Positions 49,351 to 58,277 of a DNA stretch of 64,000 nt are shown one piece after another. Origin of the DNA: Reyranella sp. (lineage in GTDB: Bacteria > Pseudomonadota > Alphaproteobacteria > Reyranellales > Reyranellaceae). Position 1 is the first letter of the stretch. Each line of letters opens with the position of its first letter. The notes below the pieces were generated by a model. The model worked only from the letters and a program-made list of their open reading frames with translations, did not search any database and was not told the origin of the DNA. The position numbers were made by a program, and so were the translations under genes. The stretch is taken from positions 1 through 64,000 of the forward strand of contig NZ_SCUT01000056.1 in assembly GCF_004297265.1 (NCBI RefSeq), read 5' to 3'.

Positions 49351-51176
49351 CAGACCTTCTTCTTGCCCGAGCCCTTGCCGCCCTTCTTGTCGACGGTCGG
49401 AGCCGCAGGCGCCGGCGCGGCCGCCACCGGCACCGCCTTGCCGCCGATCGGTGCGCCGTGGCGGCGCATGATCGTGTACTGCTGCGCGATCGAGAGCGTG
49501 TTGCTCCACGCCCAGTAGATCACCAGGCCGGCGGCGAAGGGCGCCAGCATGAAGGTGAACAGGATCGGCAGGAACTGGAACACGCGCGCCTGCACCGGAT
49601 CGGTCGGCTGCGGGTTCAGCTTCTGCTGCAGGTACATCGTGACGCCCATGATCATGGGCCAGATGCCGATGTTGAAGAAGTGCAGGAACTGCGGAACGTC
49701 CCACGGGAACAGGCCGAAGCCGGTCAGGATCGTCAGCGGATCCGGCGCGGACAGGTCCTTGATCCAGCCGTAGAACGGCTGATGGCGCATCTCGATGGTG
49801 GTGTAGAGCACCTTGTAGAGCGCGAAGAACACCGGGATCTGCACCAGGATGGGCAGGCAGCCGGCAGCCGGGTTCACCTTCTCGCGGCGATAGAGCTGCA
49901 TCAACTCCTGGTTCATGCGCTGGCGGTCCTCGCCATAGCGCTCCTTGAGCTTTTCCATCTCCGGCTGGAGCCGCTTCATCTTGCTCATCGCCGCGTAGGA
50001 CTTGTTGGCCAGCGGGAAGAACACGGCCTTCACGATCACGGTCAGAACCAGGATCGACAGGCCGAAATTGCCGAGATGCACGTAGAGCCACTCGAGCAGC
50101 CAGAACAGCGGCTTGGTGAAGAACCAGAACCAGCCCCAGTCGATCGTGAGGTCGAATTTCTCGATGCCGTACTGGCTCTCATAGTCGGAAATCACCCGCA
50201 CGATCTTCGCGCCGGCGAACAGCTTGGCATCCGTCGTGGTGTTGGCCCCGGGAGCGACCGTGACGCCGCTCGAGACATAGTCGATCTGGTACTTCACGTC
50301 GGCGCCAGCGCCGGTCTGCTTCAGCGAGACGTCGACCTTCGACTTCTGGTCGGGCACCAGCACGGACATCCAGTACTTGTCGGTGATGCCGACCCAGCCG
50401 CCCGTGGTGTTGATCTTCTGTTGCTTGTTGCCCTTGAAGTCGGAGTAGCTGAATTCCTTCAGCGTGCCGTTGAAGACGCCGTACGGGCCTTCATGAAGGA
50501 TGTACATGCCCTCGTACTTCGGCTCGCCGTAGCGGACGATGAGGCTCCACGGGAACAGGGTCACCGGCTTATCGGTCTTGTTCTCGACGCTCTGCTTCAC
50601 GTCGAACATGAAGAACTCGTCGATCGAGACGGTGAGGCCGAACACCAGGCCGTCGCCATTGTCCCAGGTGAGCTTGGCCGGCTTGCCGGGCGCGACGGTC
50701 GGCGCATCGGACGTCCACACCGTATCCGGGCCCGGCACCTTGAGGGCGGGATCGGAGGAGGACCAGCCGAACTCGGCGTAATAGGGATGCTCACTGCCGA
50801 CCGGCGACAGGACGGGGACCGGCGGGCTCTTGGGATCGATGGTCTCGCGGTATTTGACGAGCTGCACGTCGTCGATGCGCGCGCCCTTCAGCGAGATCGA
50901 GCCGGTGAGCTCGGCGGTGTTGAAGGTGACGCGCGGCGTGAGCGCAACGGCTTCGCTGCGGCTGACCACCGGCTGCTGCGTCGGCGCGGCGCCCGGACCG
51001 GGTTGCGCGCCAGGTGTGCCAGGCTGGCCTGTCGGTGCGGCCGGCGCGCTGGACTGCGTCGTCGCCTGCTGCTGGGCCGTGTTGGTCGCCTGCTTGGACG
51101 GCGGGAACACCACCTGCCAGCCCACGATGATCAGCACCGAAAGGACGATGGCGACGATAAAATTCTTCTGATCCAT
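49350..51176 (-). CDS. yidC: Membrane protein insertase YidC
   Basis: A 608-residue YidC of the Gram-negative type. An N-terminal membrane anchor (FIVAIVLSVLIIVGWQVVF) is followed by a Gln/Pro/Ala-rich linker and the large periplasmic beta domain (about 75-350). The five-helix conserved insertase core (NFGLSILVLTVIVKAVFFPLANKSY, PFYGWIKDLSAPDP) ends in a basic tail (KKGGKGSGKKKV). It inserts proteins into the inner membrane alone or with Sec. It lies 24 bases after yidD in the conserved cluster. Confidence 0.98.
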   Translation of the reverse strand: MDQKNFIVAIVLSVLIIVGWQVVFPPSKQATNTAQQQATTQSSAPAAPTGQPGTPGAQPGPGAAPTQQPVVSRSEAVALTPRVTFNTAELTGSISLKGARIDDVQLVKYRETIDPKSPPVPVLSPVGSEHPYYAEFGWSSSDPALKVPGPDTVWTSDAPTVAPGKPAKLTWDNGDGLVFGLTVSIDEFFMFDVKQSVENKTDKPVTLFPWSLIVRYGEPKYEGMYILHEGPYGVFNGTLKEFSYSDFKGNKQQKINTTGGWVGITDKYWMSVLVPDQKSKVDVSLKQTGAGADVKYQIDYVSSGVTVAPGANTTTDAKLFAGAKIVRVISDYESQYGIEKFDLTIDWGWFWFFTKPLFWLLEWLYVHLGNFGLSILVLTVIVKAVFFPLANKSYAAMSKMKRLQPEMEKLKERYGEDRQRMNQELMQLYRREKVNPAAGCLPILVQIPVFFALYKVLYTTIEMRHQPFYGWIKDLSAPDPLTILTGFGLFPWDVPQFLHFFNIGIWPMIMGVTMYLQQKLNPQPTDPVQARVFQFLPILFTFMLAPFAAGLVIYWAWSNTLSIAQQYTIMRRHGAPIGGKAVPVAAAPAPAAPTVDKKGGKGSGKKKV

Positions 51177-51200
51177 TTGTCGGCGATCTTTCGTGGCGCG

Positions 51201-51467
51201 TCAGGAGCGCCGGGCGGGGTGACAGGAAAGCGGCGCGCGCGAGCGGGCGGCGGCCGGCGGAACGGGATCGTAGCCGCCGGCACCCCAGGGGCCGCAGCGG
51301 CACAGGCGATGGGCGGCGAGCCAGCTTCCCCTCAGCCCGCCATGCGTCGACAGCGCCTCGACCGCGTAGGCCGAGCACGAGGGCTCGTAGCGGCAGGCTC
51401 CGACGAAGAAGTAGGCGAGCGTGAGTTGGTAGAAGCGAATCGCGCCGCGCAGGACCTGGGACATCAT
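51201..51467 (-). CDS. yidD: Membrane protein insertion efficiency factor YidD
   Basis: An 88-residue protein of the YidD family (RFYQLTLAYFF, CRYEPSCSAYAVEAL, HRLCRCGPWGAGGYDPVP). The Cys-rich core is complete. YidD assists YidC-dependent insertion at the inner membrane. Two adjacent ATGs (51467 and 51464) are possible starts. It sits between rnpA and yidC as in many bacteria. Confidence 0.96.
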   Translation of the reverse strand: MMSQVLRGAIRFYQLTLAYFFVGACRYEPSCSAYAVEALSTHGGLRGSWLAAHRLCRCGPWGAGGYDPVPPAAARSRAPLSCHPARRS

Positions 51468-51519
51468 GCGGCCCGGAAACTGGCGATTTAAGCGCCCCGG
51501 CGCAAGCTGCCAATGCACG

Positions 51520-51921
51520 TCATGGCGTCGCTATGGGCGCCACGACGGGTTTGGGGCCGGCCGGCGGCACGGCCAGCGCCTTGAGACGCCGCAGCGCCTC
51601 CTGCAACTCGGCCCGCATGGCGAGGAAGTCGCGGCCCAACGCACCCTGGCGACCCACGAGTACATAGTCATGGTCGGCCCGGGCCGCTTCCGGGATCACC
51701 TGGCGGGCGATCTCGCGCAGACGGCGACGGACCCGGTTGCGCACCACGGCATTGCCGACCTTGCGGCTGACCGTGAAGCCGACCCGGATGGCCGGAAAAG
51801 CAAGTTCGGGAGGGGCGGGGGCGGTTTGCAGCACGAATCCGGGCATGGCGCATCGCCGCCCGGCCTGGACGCGCAGAAAGTCGCTACGATTCGGCAGACG
51901 CCCGAGGCGCGCCGCGGCCAA
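51520..51921 (-). CDS. rnpA: Ribonuclease P protein component
   Basis: A 133-residue basic protein with the RNA-binding motif RNRVRRRLREIARQ, preceded by GFTVSRKVGNAVV, the RNase P protein signature. It supports the RNase P RNA in maturing tRNA 5' ends. No ATG or GTG fits; I chose the TTG at 51921 (LAAARLGRLPNRSDFLRVQ), 5 bases after the rpmH stop, which gives the expected N-terminal LPNRSDFLRV segment. The stop is 52 bases before yidD. Confidence 0.93.
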   Translation of the reverse strand: MAAARLGRLPNRSDFLRVQAGRRCAMPGFVLQTAPAPPELAFPAIRVGFTVSRKVGNAVVRNRVRRRLREIARQVIPEAARADHDYVLVGRQGALGRDFLAMRAELQEALRRLKALAVPPAGPKPVVAPIATP

Positions 51922-51926
51922 TCGGA

Positions 51927-52061
51927 CTAGGCCGACAGACGCTTGCGGCCGGACCGGCGGCGGTTCGCGATGACCTTGCGGCCACCGACGGTCGCCATAC
52001 GGGACCGGAAGCCGTGCCGACGGGCGCGGACCAGCTTGCTCGGCTGATAGGTGCGTTTCAT
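51927..52061 (-). CDS. rpmH: 50S ribosomal protein L34
   Basis: A 44-residue protein beginning MKRTYQPSKLVRARRHGF and ending GRKRLSA, the full L34 sequence pattern. It is a small basic component of the large subunit. The ATG at 52061 has an AAGGAGTTG site. It is the first gene of the rpmH-rnpA-yidD-yidC-engB set. dnaA is not next to it, as is usual in Alphaproteobacteria. Confidence 0.97.
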   Translation of the reverse strand: MKRTYQPSKLVRARRHGFRSRMATVGGRKVIANRRRSGRKRLSA

Positions 52062-52176
52062 GACGCAACTCCTTAAAACACAACAAGGCCCCCGCCGCGG
52101 TGCACCGGGGGCGAATTCCGTGGGCGAGGGTAATAAGCGGCTGACCCTCCAGAGTCAACGCGCGCTAGGATGGGCC

Positions 52177-52824
52177 ATGAGCCTCTTCCTTCACGGCTAT
52201 CGCTACAGCGTCTACGTCCGGATCGTTCGCCTGGTCCTGGCGGAGAAGGGCGCGGCCTACGAACGGGTCGAGGTGAACCCGTTCGCTGCCGACGTCCCGG
52301 CCGAGTATCTGAGGCTGCATCCGTTCGGCCGGGTGCCGGCGCTCGTCCACGACGGCTTCGCCCTCTACGAGACCGGTGCCATCACCCGGTATGTCGATCG
52401 CGCCTTTCCCGGTCCAGCCCTCCAGCCCGAGGACCCGAAGCGGCTGGCGCGCATGGACCAGATCATGGGCGTTGTCGACGCCTACGCCTACTGGCCGCTG
52501 GTGCGACAGGTCTTCGTCCACGATGTCGTTCGACCCCATATGGGCACGGCGGGCGACGCCGCGGAACTGGAGAAGGGTCTCGCAGCCTCCGCGAAGGTGC
52601 TCGACGCGCTGGAGACCCTGGCCGCGGCCGATTCCTGGCTGACGGGCCCGGACATCTCCCTCGCCGACTTTCATCTCGGCGCGATGGTCGCCTACTTCGC
52701 GCAGTCGCCGCGCGGCACGCAGCTGCTCACGGCCCAGCCGCGTTTGTCGACCTGGTGGCAGCGCTTCAAGGCAAGACCGAGCGTCGTCGCCACGGATCCG
52801 GGCTTGCCAGTCACTCAGGCGTGA
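52177..52824 (+). CDS. Glutathione S-transferase family protein
   Basis: A 215-residue GST. The N-terminal thioredoxin-like domain has SLFLHGYRYSVYVRIVRLVLAEKGAAYE and the glutathione-contact motifs RVPALVHDG and LYETGAITRYVD (Glu-Thr instead of Glu-Ser). The helical C-terminal domain has TGPDISLADFHLGAMVAYF. It conjugates or reduces electrophiles with glutathione; substrate unknown. It is divergent from rpmH. Confidence 0.92.
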   Translation: MSLFLHGYRYSVYVRIVRLVLAEKGAAYERVEVNPFAADVPAEYLRLHPFGRVPALVHDGFALYETGAITRYVDRAFPGPALQPEDPKRLARMDQIMGVVDAYAYWPLVRQVFVHDVVRPHMGTAGDAAELEKGLAASAKVLDALETLAAADSWLTGPDISLADFHLGAMVAYFAQSPRGTQLLTAQPRLSTWWQRFKARPSVVATDPGLPVTQA

Positions 52825-52889
52825 CAGCATGTGCTTTGAGGATCGACCCCGCAGCGTCAATATCGAGGCGGGGCGAGACGAAAGGCCAG

Positions 52890-53597
52890 ATGAACACATC
52901 GACACTGCGCCGGCTGCTGCCAGTGGCGATCCTGCTGGCGGGGCTGGCGACCTTCCTGCTGCTCGGGCTCGACCGCTATTTCTCCTTCGAGATGCTGGCC
53001 CGCCACAAGGCGACGGTGACGGCGTGGGTCGCCGCACATCGTTTGCCGGCGGCGCTCGCTTTCCTGCTGGCCTACGCGATCATGGTCGCGTTCTCGCTGC
53101 CCGTCGCCATGGTGGCGACGCCGGTGGGTGGTTTCCTGTTCGGCACCTGGGCTGGCGCCGGCCTGTCCGTGATCGGCGCGACCCTGGGTTCGATCGCCGT
53201 CTTTCTCGCCGCGCGATACGCGTTTCGCGATCTCTTCCGCGCCCGCGCCGGCACGAAACTGGCGCGTCTCGAGGACGGATTCCGGCACGACGATTTCAGC
53301 TATCTCCTCTTCCTGCGGCTCGTGCCGGTGTTTCCCTTCTGGCTGATCAACATCGTGCCGGCGCTGCTTGGCATGCCGATCCGGCGCTACGTCCTCGCGA
53401 CGATGCTGGGCATCGTCCCGGCCTCCATCATCTATTCGGGCCTGGGCGCAGGCCTCGGCGCGATGCTGAAGCGGGGCGAGCAGCCCAATCTCGGCATCAT
53501 CTTCGAATGGCATATCCTGCTGCCGCTGCTGGGACTTGCCGTGCTGGCGCTGCTGCCCGTCGTCTTCGCGCGCTGGCGCCGGCGGCGGTCCGCCTGA
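52890..53597 (+). CDS. TVP38/TMEM64 (DedA-superfamily) membrane protein
   Basis: A 235-residue protein with about six hydrophobic segments. The family motifs are PVGGFLFGTWAGAGLSVIGATLGSI, then FLRLVPVFPFWLINIVPALLGMP and the Gly-rich GLGAGLGAML. DedA/TVP38 proteins are linked to membrane lipid or proton homeostasis; exact activity is unsettled. The gene ends 1 base before a MerA-like flavoprotein gene. The same two domains are found fused in single proteins in other bacteria (known from annotation practice), so the two products likely work together. Confidence 0.9.
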   Translation: MNTSTLRRLLPVAILLAGLATFLLLGLDRYFSFEMLARHKATVTAWVAAHRLPAALAFLLAYAIMVAFSLPVAMVATPVGGFLFGTWAGAGLSVIGATLGSIAVFLAARYAFRDLFRARAGTKLARLEDGFRHDDFSYLLFLRLVPVFPFWLINIVPALLGMPIRRYVLATMLGIVPASIIYSGLGAGLGAMLKRGEQPNLGIIFEWHILLPLLGLAVLALLPVVFARWRRRRSA

Positions 53598-53598
53598 G

Positions 53599-55023
53599 AT
53601 GAGCGGCCTGCTCACCCCCGACGTCTGCGTCGTCGGCGGCGGCTCGGCCGGCCTCGTGGTGGCGGCCGGCGCAGCGCAACTCGGCCTCGACGTCGTGCTG
53701 GTCGAGCGCGCGCTGATGGGCGGCGACTGTCTCAACTACGGTTGCGTGCCGTCGAAGGCATTGATCGCCGCAGCGAAGGCGGCGCAGGCGCAGCGCAGCG
53801 GCGCGGCCTTCGGCATCGCGCCGGTCGAGCCCGCCGTCGATTTCGGCAAGGTGATGGATCATGTCGCCGGCGTGATCGCGGCGATCGCGCCCAACGATTC
53901 GGTCGAGCGTTTCGAGAAGCTCGGCGTGCGCGTCCTGCCCGAAGAGGCGCGCTTCGTCGGCCGCACCGAATTGCAGGCCGGCCCCCATCGCATCCGCAGC
54001 AAGCGAATCGTCCTGGCGACGGGCTCCCGGCCCGCGTTGCCGCCGGTACCCGGCCTCACGGAGGTGCCGCACTTCACCAACGAGACGATCTTCGCCAATC
54101 GCGTCCTGCCCTCGCATCTCGTGGTGCTGGGCGGCGGCCCGATAGGGCTCGAGATGACGCAGGCCTTCCGGCGGCTGGGCTCGAAAGTCACCGTGCTGGA
54201 AGCGGCGACCTGTCTCGCCAAGGACGATCCGGAACTCGCCGCCATCGTCGCCGCGCGCCTGCGCGGCGAAGGTGTCGACCTGCGTGAGAAGACGCGCGCC
54301 ACGAAGGTCGAGCGCACGGCCGAGGGAATCGCCGCCGTCCTGGACAGTGGCGCGCGGATCGAGGGCTCGCATCTGCTCGTCGCAACCGGCCGCACGCCCA
54401 CCATCGACGGACTGGATCTCGATAAGGCCGGCGTTGCCCACGACAGGCGCGGCATCACGGTCGACGACTCGCTGCGCACCGCCAATCGCAACGTCTGGGC
54501 GATCGGCGATTGCAACGGCCGCTATGCCTTCACGCACATGGCGGGCCACGAGGCCTCGCTGTTCATCCGTGGCGCGTTGTTCCGCGCCCCGGCGAAGCTC
54601 GATCCCGCCATCGTGCCCTGGGCGACCTATACCGATCCGGAGCTGGCGCAGGTCGGCCTCAACGAACGCGACGCGCGAGCCCGGCACGGCGACGGCATCA
54701 GGGTCCTGCGCTGGAATTTCGCCGAGAACGATCGCGCACAGACCGAGCGCGAAACCGACGGGCTGTTGAAGGTGGTCACCGACGGACGCGGCCGCATCCT
54801 GGGGGCGGGCATCGCCGGACCGCAGGCCGGCGAGCTGATCCAGAGCTGGTGCCTCGCTCTTTCCGGCCGCCTCAGGATCTCGACGCTGGCAGGCTTCGTG
54901 CCTCCCTATCCGACACTGGGCGAGACCGCGAAGAGGGCCGCCGGCAGCTATTACACCGAGACGCTGTTCGGGCCGCGCACCCGCGGCCTGGTGCGATTTC
55001 TCGCCCGGTTGCCGGTCTGGTAG
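53599..55023 (+). CDS. FAD-dependent pyridine-nucleotide disulfide oxidoreductase, MerA-like
   Basis: A 474-residue flavoprotein with FAD motif GGGSAGLVVA near residue 13. The redox-active disulfide is C44-x4-C49 (GGDCLNYGCVPSK). Further motifs are an NAD(P) motif GGGPIGLEM and WAIGDCNG. The usual His of lipoamide dehydrogenases (HPT) is replaced by Tyr (PPYPTLGE), as in mercuric-reductase-like enzymes, but there is no N-terminal metal-binding domain and no C-terminal Cys pair, so mercury reduction is unlikely. It is coupled to the TVP38 gene (1-base gap), with a histidine kinase following after 9 bases. Confidence 0.88.
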   Translation: MSGLLTPDVCVVGGGSAGLVVAAGAAQLGLDVVLVERALMGGDCLNYGCVPSKALIAAAKAAQAQRSGAAFGIAPVEPAVDFGKVMDHVAGVIAAIAPNDSVERFEKLGVRVLPEEARFVGRTELQAGPHRIRSKRIVLATGSRPALPPVPGLTEVPHFTNETIFANRVLPSHLVVLGGGPIGLEMTQAFRRLGSKVTVLEAATCLAKDDPELAAIVAARLRGEGVDLREKTRATKVERTAEGIAAVLDSGARIEGSHLLVATGRTPTIDGLDLDKAGVAHDRRGITVDDSLRTANRNVWAIGDCNGRYAFTHMAGHEASLFIRGALFRAPAKLDPAIVPWATYTDPELAQVGLNERDARARHGDGIRVLRWNFAENDRAQTERETDGLLKVVTDGRGRILGAGIAGPQAGELIQSWCLALSGRLRISTLAGFVPPYPTLGETAKRAAGSYYTETLFGPRTRGLVRFLARLPVW

Positions 55024-55032
55024 GCTAGCCGG

Positions 55033-56463
55033 ATGAGCGCCGACGTCACCCTGCCGGCCCAGTCCGCCCGCCCCGCGCGCCGGCGATCTGCTACCTTCGG
55101 CCTGTCGTGGCGAATCCTGGGCCTCGTGATCGTCGCCGTGATGACGGCCGAGGTCGCGATCTTCCTTCCGTCGATCGCGCGCTTCCGGCTGGTCTATCTC
55201 GAGCAGCTGATCGAGAGCGGTACCCTGGCGGCGCTGGCCCTCGATGCCACGCCCGACAACATGGTGACGGAACAGGTGAAGGGGTCGCTGCTGGCGCACG
55301 CCCGTGTCGAGGCGGTCGTGCTGGTCGAACCGAACAAGCCCAAGCGCGCGCTGATGAACATCGAGCCGCGGCCCGAGATGCAGGGCTTCAACCTGAAGGA
55401 TCGCGGGGCGCTCGGCCTGATCTGGGATGCGCTGGAAGCCATGGCGCGGGACGGTTCGCATTTCATCCGGGTGGGGGGCGAATCGATGCGCCTGCCCGGC
55501 GCCATGGTCTGGATCGTCGTCGACGAAATGCCGATGCGCGCCGCCATGTACGGCTACACGAGCCGCATCCTCGTCCTGTCGATCATCATCGCACTGTTCA
55601 CCGCCGCCTTGCTCTATCTTGCGCTGCGCTGGCTGGTCATCCGGCCGCTGCAGGACCTCTCCCGCGCCATGATCGACTTTCGCCGCGCGCCGGAAGAGGC
55701 CGACACCGATCGCGCTCCGGTACAGCGCAACGACGAGATCGGCGTGGTCGACCGCGAATTCCAGCTCCTCCAGCGCGAGCTGCGGACCTCGCTGCGCCAG
55801 AAGTCGCGCCTTGCCGAGGTCGGCGCCGCGACCAACAAGATCAACCACGACCTGCGCAACATGCTCTCGACCGCGCGCCTGCTGTCGGACCGCCTGGCGC
55901 GCAGCGACAATGAGCGGACGCGCGCGCTGGCGCCCACCATCCTCAACACCATCGACCGCGCCGCCCGACTGGCCAGCGACGCCATCGAGTATGTCCGGGA
56001 GAAACCGTCGCCACGCCTTGCCGAAACCGACCTTGCCGACCTTGTCGACGAGGTTGGGATCGCGCTGCAGGAACAGGGCGAGGAGAAGGACCCCAACCTC
56101 CTGCGCACATGGGTCAACGAGATCGGCAACGGCAGCATCGCGCGCTGCGACCGCGACCTGCTCTACCGTGTGTTCGTCAATCTCGGGCGCAATGCCTTCG
56201 AGGCCGGGGCGACCAGCGTCACCATCCGCACCCGGCGCAGCGGCGGCTTCATGCTGGTCGAGGTTGCCGACAACGGACCGGGCATTCCCGCGGCGGTGGC
56301 CCGACAGCTCTTCCGGCCCTTCACCACCGGTGGCCGGCAGGGCGGCACCGGCCTCGGTCTCGCGATCGCGCGCGACCTGGTGCGCCTGCACGGCGGCGAC
56401 ATCACCCTGATCGAATCGAACGCCCAGGGCACGCTCTTCGGCTTCACCCTGCCGATTGCCTGA
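55033..56463 (+). CDS. Membrane sensor histidine kinase
   Basis: A 476-residue kinase with two transmembrane segments (about 27-48 and 179-200) flanking a periplasmic sensor region. A HAMP-like linker (RPLQDLSRAMIDFRR) follows, then the phospho-acceptor H272 (KINHDLRNMLSTARLL) and an ATPase domain with N box VNLGRNAFEA, G1 VADNGPGIP and G2 GGTGLGLAIARDLV. It senses an unknown periplasmic signal. No response regulator gene is adjacent. It follows the TVP38/flavoprotein pair after 9 bases and probably shares their transcript. Confidence 0.92.
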   Translation: MSADVTLPAQSARPARRRSATFGLSWRILGLVIVAVMTAEVAIFLPSIARFRLVYLEQLIESGTLAALALDATPDNMVTEQVKGSLLAHARVEAVVLVEPNKPKRALMNIEPRPEMQGFNLKDRGALGLIWDALEAMARDGSHFIRVGGESMRLPGAMVWIVVDEMPMRAAMYGYTSRILVLSIIIALFTAALLYLALRWLVIRPLQDLSRAMIDFRRAPEEADTDRAPVQRNDEIGVVDREFQLLQRELRTSLRQKSRLAEVGAATNKINHDLRNMLSTARLLSDRLARSDNERTRALAPTILNTIDRAARLASDAIEYVREKPSPRLAETDLADLVDEVGIALQEQGEEKDPNLLRTWVNEIGNGSIARCDRDLLYRVFVNLGRNAFEAGATSVTIRTRRSGGFMLVEVADNGPGIPAAVARQLFRPFTTGGRQGGTGLGLAIARDLVRLHGGDITLIESNAQGTLFGFTLPIA

Positions 56464-56472
56464 AGTCCTTCG

Positions 56473-57222
56473 TCATCCCTCGCTCTTCAGCCGGGCGATG
56501 AAGGTGCGGACGCGGTCGGCATTGCCGCCGAGATCGGCCTCGCCGATGCGGCTCTTCGAGCGGATGTCGACCCGGCTGCCGGTCCCCTGGGGGCGAATCC
56601 GGACGACGATATCGTCGCGAAAGCCGAACCACGGGCTGGTCACGACGGCTTCCAGGCGGCCGTCCGCCGGCACTCGCGCCACGATCTCCCAGTTGAGCCC
56701 GGTCGCCACCCGCTCGGCACGCTTGAAGGCCTCGGCCGGCGGCATGGCCAGCAGGACGGGTTCGATGTCGGGGAAGGCGGCGCGCTGGAGGCCGGCGTTC
56801 TCCTTCGGATAGGTCGGCGGATTGGGCGCCCCGCGCCGCAGTTGCGCCGTCGCCACGAGCGGCGGCGGATTGGCCGTGTCGGTCGTGATGTCGTTGATGG
56901 CCGGCCGCTGCTGCGCCTGCAGGAACCAGTGCAGCGGGACCCATGCGCCCGCGCCGCCGATCACGACGGCGAGGAAGGCGGCAACGCTGCCGCGGCGCCG
57001 GTCGCCGGGCCGCGCCGGAAGGATCGTGGCGAGTCCCAGCGCGACACCCGCGACCGCGAGGTAGAAGCCGTAACGGAAGACGGCGATGGCCGCCTCGATA
57101 TCGAGGCCGAGATAGCGGTGCAGGGGTCCGGAACCGGCTACGATCAGCGAGCCGACGGTCGCTAAGATGAAGGCGATACGCGCCAGTCGATGACTGATCG
57201 GATTGGTCGGCCTAACGAACAT
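56473..57222 (-). CDS. DUF1499 membrane protein
   Basis: A 249-residue protein with three hydrophobic segments in the first 105 residues (RIAFILATVGSLIVAGSG, FRYGFYLAVAGVALGLATIL, SVAAFLAVVIGGAGAWVPL). A soluble C-terminal DUF1499 domain follows, with AFKRAERVATGLNWEIVARV, SPWFGFRDDIVVRIRP and RVDIRSKSRIGEADLGGNADRVRTF. The domain is widespread and uncharacterised. It is convergent with the histidine kinase gene (9 bases between stops). Confidence 0.88.
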   Translation of the reverse strand: MFVRPTNPISHRLARIAFILATVGSLIVAGSGPLHRYLGLDIEAAIAVFRYGFYLAVAGVALGLATILPARPGDRRRGSVAAFLAVVIGGAGAWVPLHWFLQAQQRPAINDITTDTANPPPLVATAQLRRGAPNPPTYPKENAGLQRAAFPDIEPVLLAMPPAEAFKRAERVATGLNWEIVARVPADGRLEAVVTSPWFGFRDDIVVRIRPQGTGSRVDIRSKSRIGEADLGGNADRVRTFIARLKSEG

Positions 57223-57310
57223 CCAGGCTCCGCTGTAATGACATCGTAACCGTGAAATTCATCCAGCGCATCTTCTCGACAATCCTCGCTTCATTCTCTA
57301 TGCGGCGGCG

Positions 57311-58192
57311 ATGACGAAGACCGACACCGTGCGGCGCCGCGCCATGGCGGCCGGCCTGGTTTCCATCGGCCTGTGGAGTTCGCTGGCCCTGCTCTCGGTG
57401 CTGGCCGGCGCAATCCCGCCGTTCCAGATGGTCGCCATGACGTTCGCGGTCGGCGCCGCCATCGGCATCGTCCGCGCCCTGGCCAACGGGGTCGGCTGGG
57501 CCGGACTGGTCGGCTGGCCGCGGCGCGTCTGGCTGCTCGGGATCGGCGGGCTGTTCGGCTACCACGCCCTCTACTTCGCGGCCCTCCAGCTCGCCCCGCC
57601 GGCCGAGGCCAACCTGATCAACTACCTGTGGCCGCTGCTCATCGTGCTGCTCTCGGCGCCGCTGGCGGGCGAGCGGCTGGGCTGGACGCATCTCGCCGGC
57701 GCGGCGCTGGGCTTCGCGGGCGTCGTGCTGCTGGCCCTCGGCCGCGGCCTCGATTTCGCGGACAGCCACGCGCTGGGTTACCTGCTGGCGCTGGGCTGCG
57801 CTTTCGCCTGGTCGATCTATTCGGTGCTGTCGCGCCGCTTCGGAGAAACGCCGACCGACGCCATCGCCGCCTTCTGCGCCGCCTCGGCCCTGCTCTCGCT
57901 CGCCTGCCATCTCGCTTTCGAGCGCACCGTCTGGCCGGCGAGCGGGACGGCGTGGCTCGCCGTACTGGCGCTCGGCCTCGGCCCGGCCGGATCGGCGTTC
58001 TATTTCTGGGATCACGCGGTGAAACGCGGTGACATCCGCGCGCTGGGCGCGATCTCCTATGCGACGCCCATCCTGTCGACGGCGATCCTGATCGTCTTCG
58101 GCCTGGCCGAACCGACCGGCACGTTGATCGCGGCGGCGCTGCTGGTCACGGTCGGCGCCGTGCTGGCCTCGCACGAACTCTGGAAGCGTTAG
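57311..58192 (+). CDS. DMT-superfamily (EamA) transporter
   Basis: A 293-residue protein with ten hydrophobic segments in two EamA repeats. The motifs PAEANLINYLWPLLIVLLSAPLAGE and GAISYATPILSTAILIVFG are typical of EamA exporters close to the aromatic-amino-acid exporter YddG. Substrate not determined. It is divergent from the DUF1499 gene and separated from the convergent cupin gene by the strong hairpin at 58211-58272. Confidence 0.88.
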   Translation: MTKTDTVRRRAMAAGLVSIGLWSSLALLSVLAGAIPPFQMVAMTFAVGAAIGIVRALANGVGWAGLVGWPRRVWLLGIGGLFGYHALYFAALQLAPPAEANLINYLWPLLIVLLSAPLAGERLGWTHLAGAALGFAGVVLLALGRGLDFADSHALGYLLALGCAFAWSIYSVLSRRFGETPTDAIAAFCAASALLSLACHLAFERTVWPASGTAWLAVLALGLGPAGSAFYFWDHAVKRGDIRALGAISYATPILSTAILIVFGLAEPTGTLIAAALLVTVGAVLASHELWKR

Positions 58193-58210
58193 GGCGCCAA
58201 GCGGCCTCAT

Positions 58211-58272
58211 TGGAGCGCGCCACTCCAGTGGCGCTCATGAACATGATTGCGCCACTGGAGTGGCGCGCTCCA
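58211..58272. repeat. Perfect 24-bp inverted repeat between convergent genes (family 4)
   Basis: The arms run 58211-58234 (from TGGAGCGCGCCACTCC to GTGGCGC) and 58249-58272, perfectly complementary over 24 bases. Inside the 14-base loop TCATG and CATGA pair again. It has no T-run, but the stem is long enough to end transcription from both the transporter and the cupin gene. No second copy was seen in the window. Confidence 0.85.
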
Positions 58273-58277
58273 TTGCA

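Noticed and set aside
51927..52176. Replication origin next to rpmH
   Set aside because: No dnaA or dnaN and no cluster of DnaA boxes is visible, and in Alphaproteobacteria the origin is usually not at rpmH.
53599..55023. Mercuric reductase merA
   Set aside because: There is no N-terminal metal-binding domain, no C-terminal Cys-Cys pair and no mer genes nearby.
53497..56391. A 964-codon open frame on the minus strand opposite the flavoprotein and kinase genes
   Set aside because: It is antisense to two genes with clear conserved motifs, its translation is Arg/Gly/Ala-rich without any family motif, and long antisense frames are expected at this GC content.
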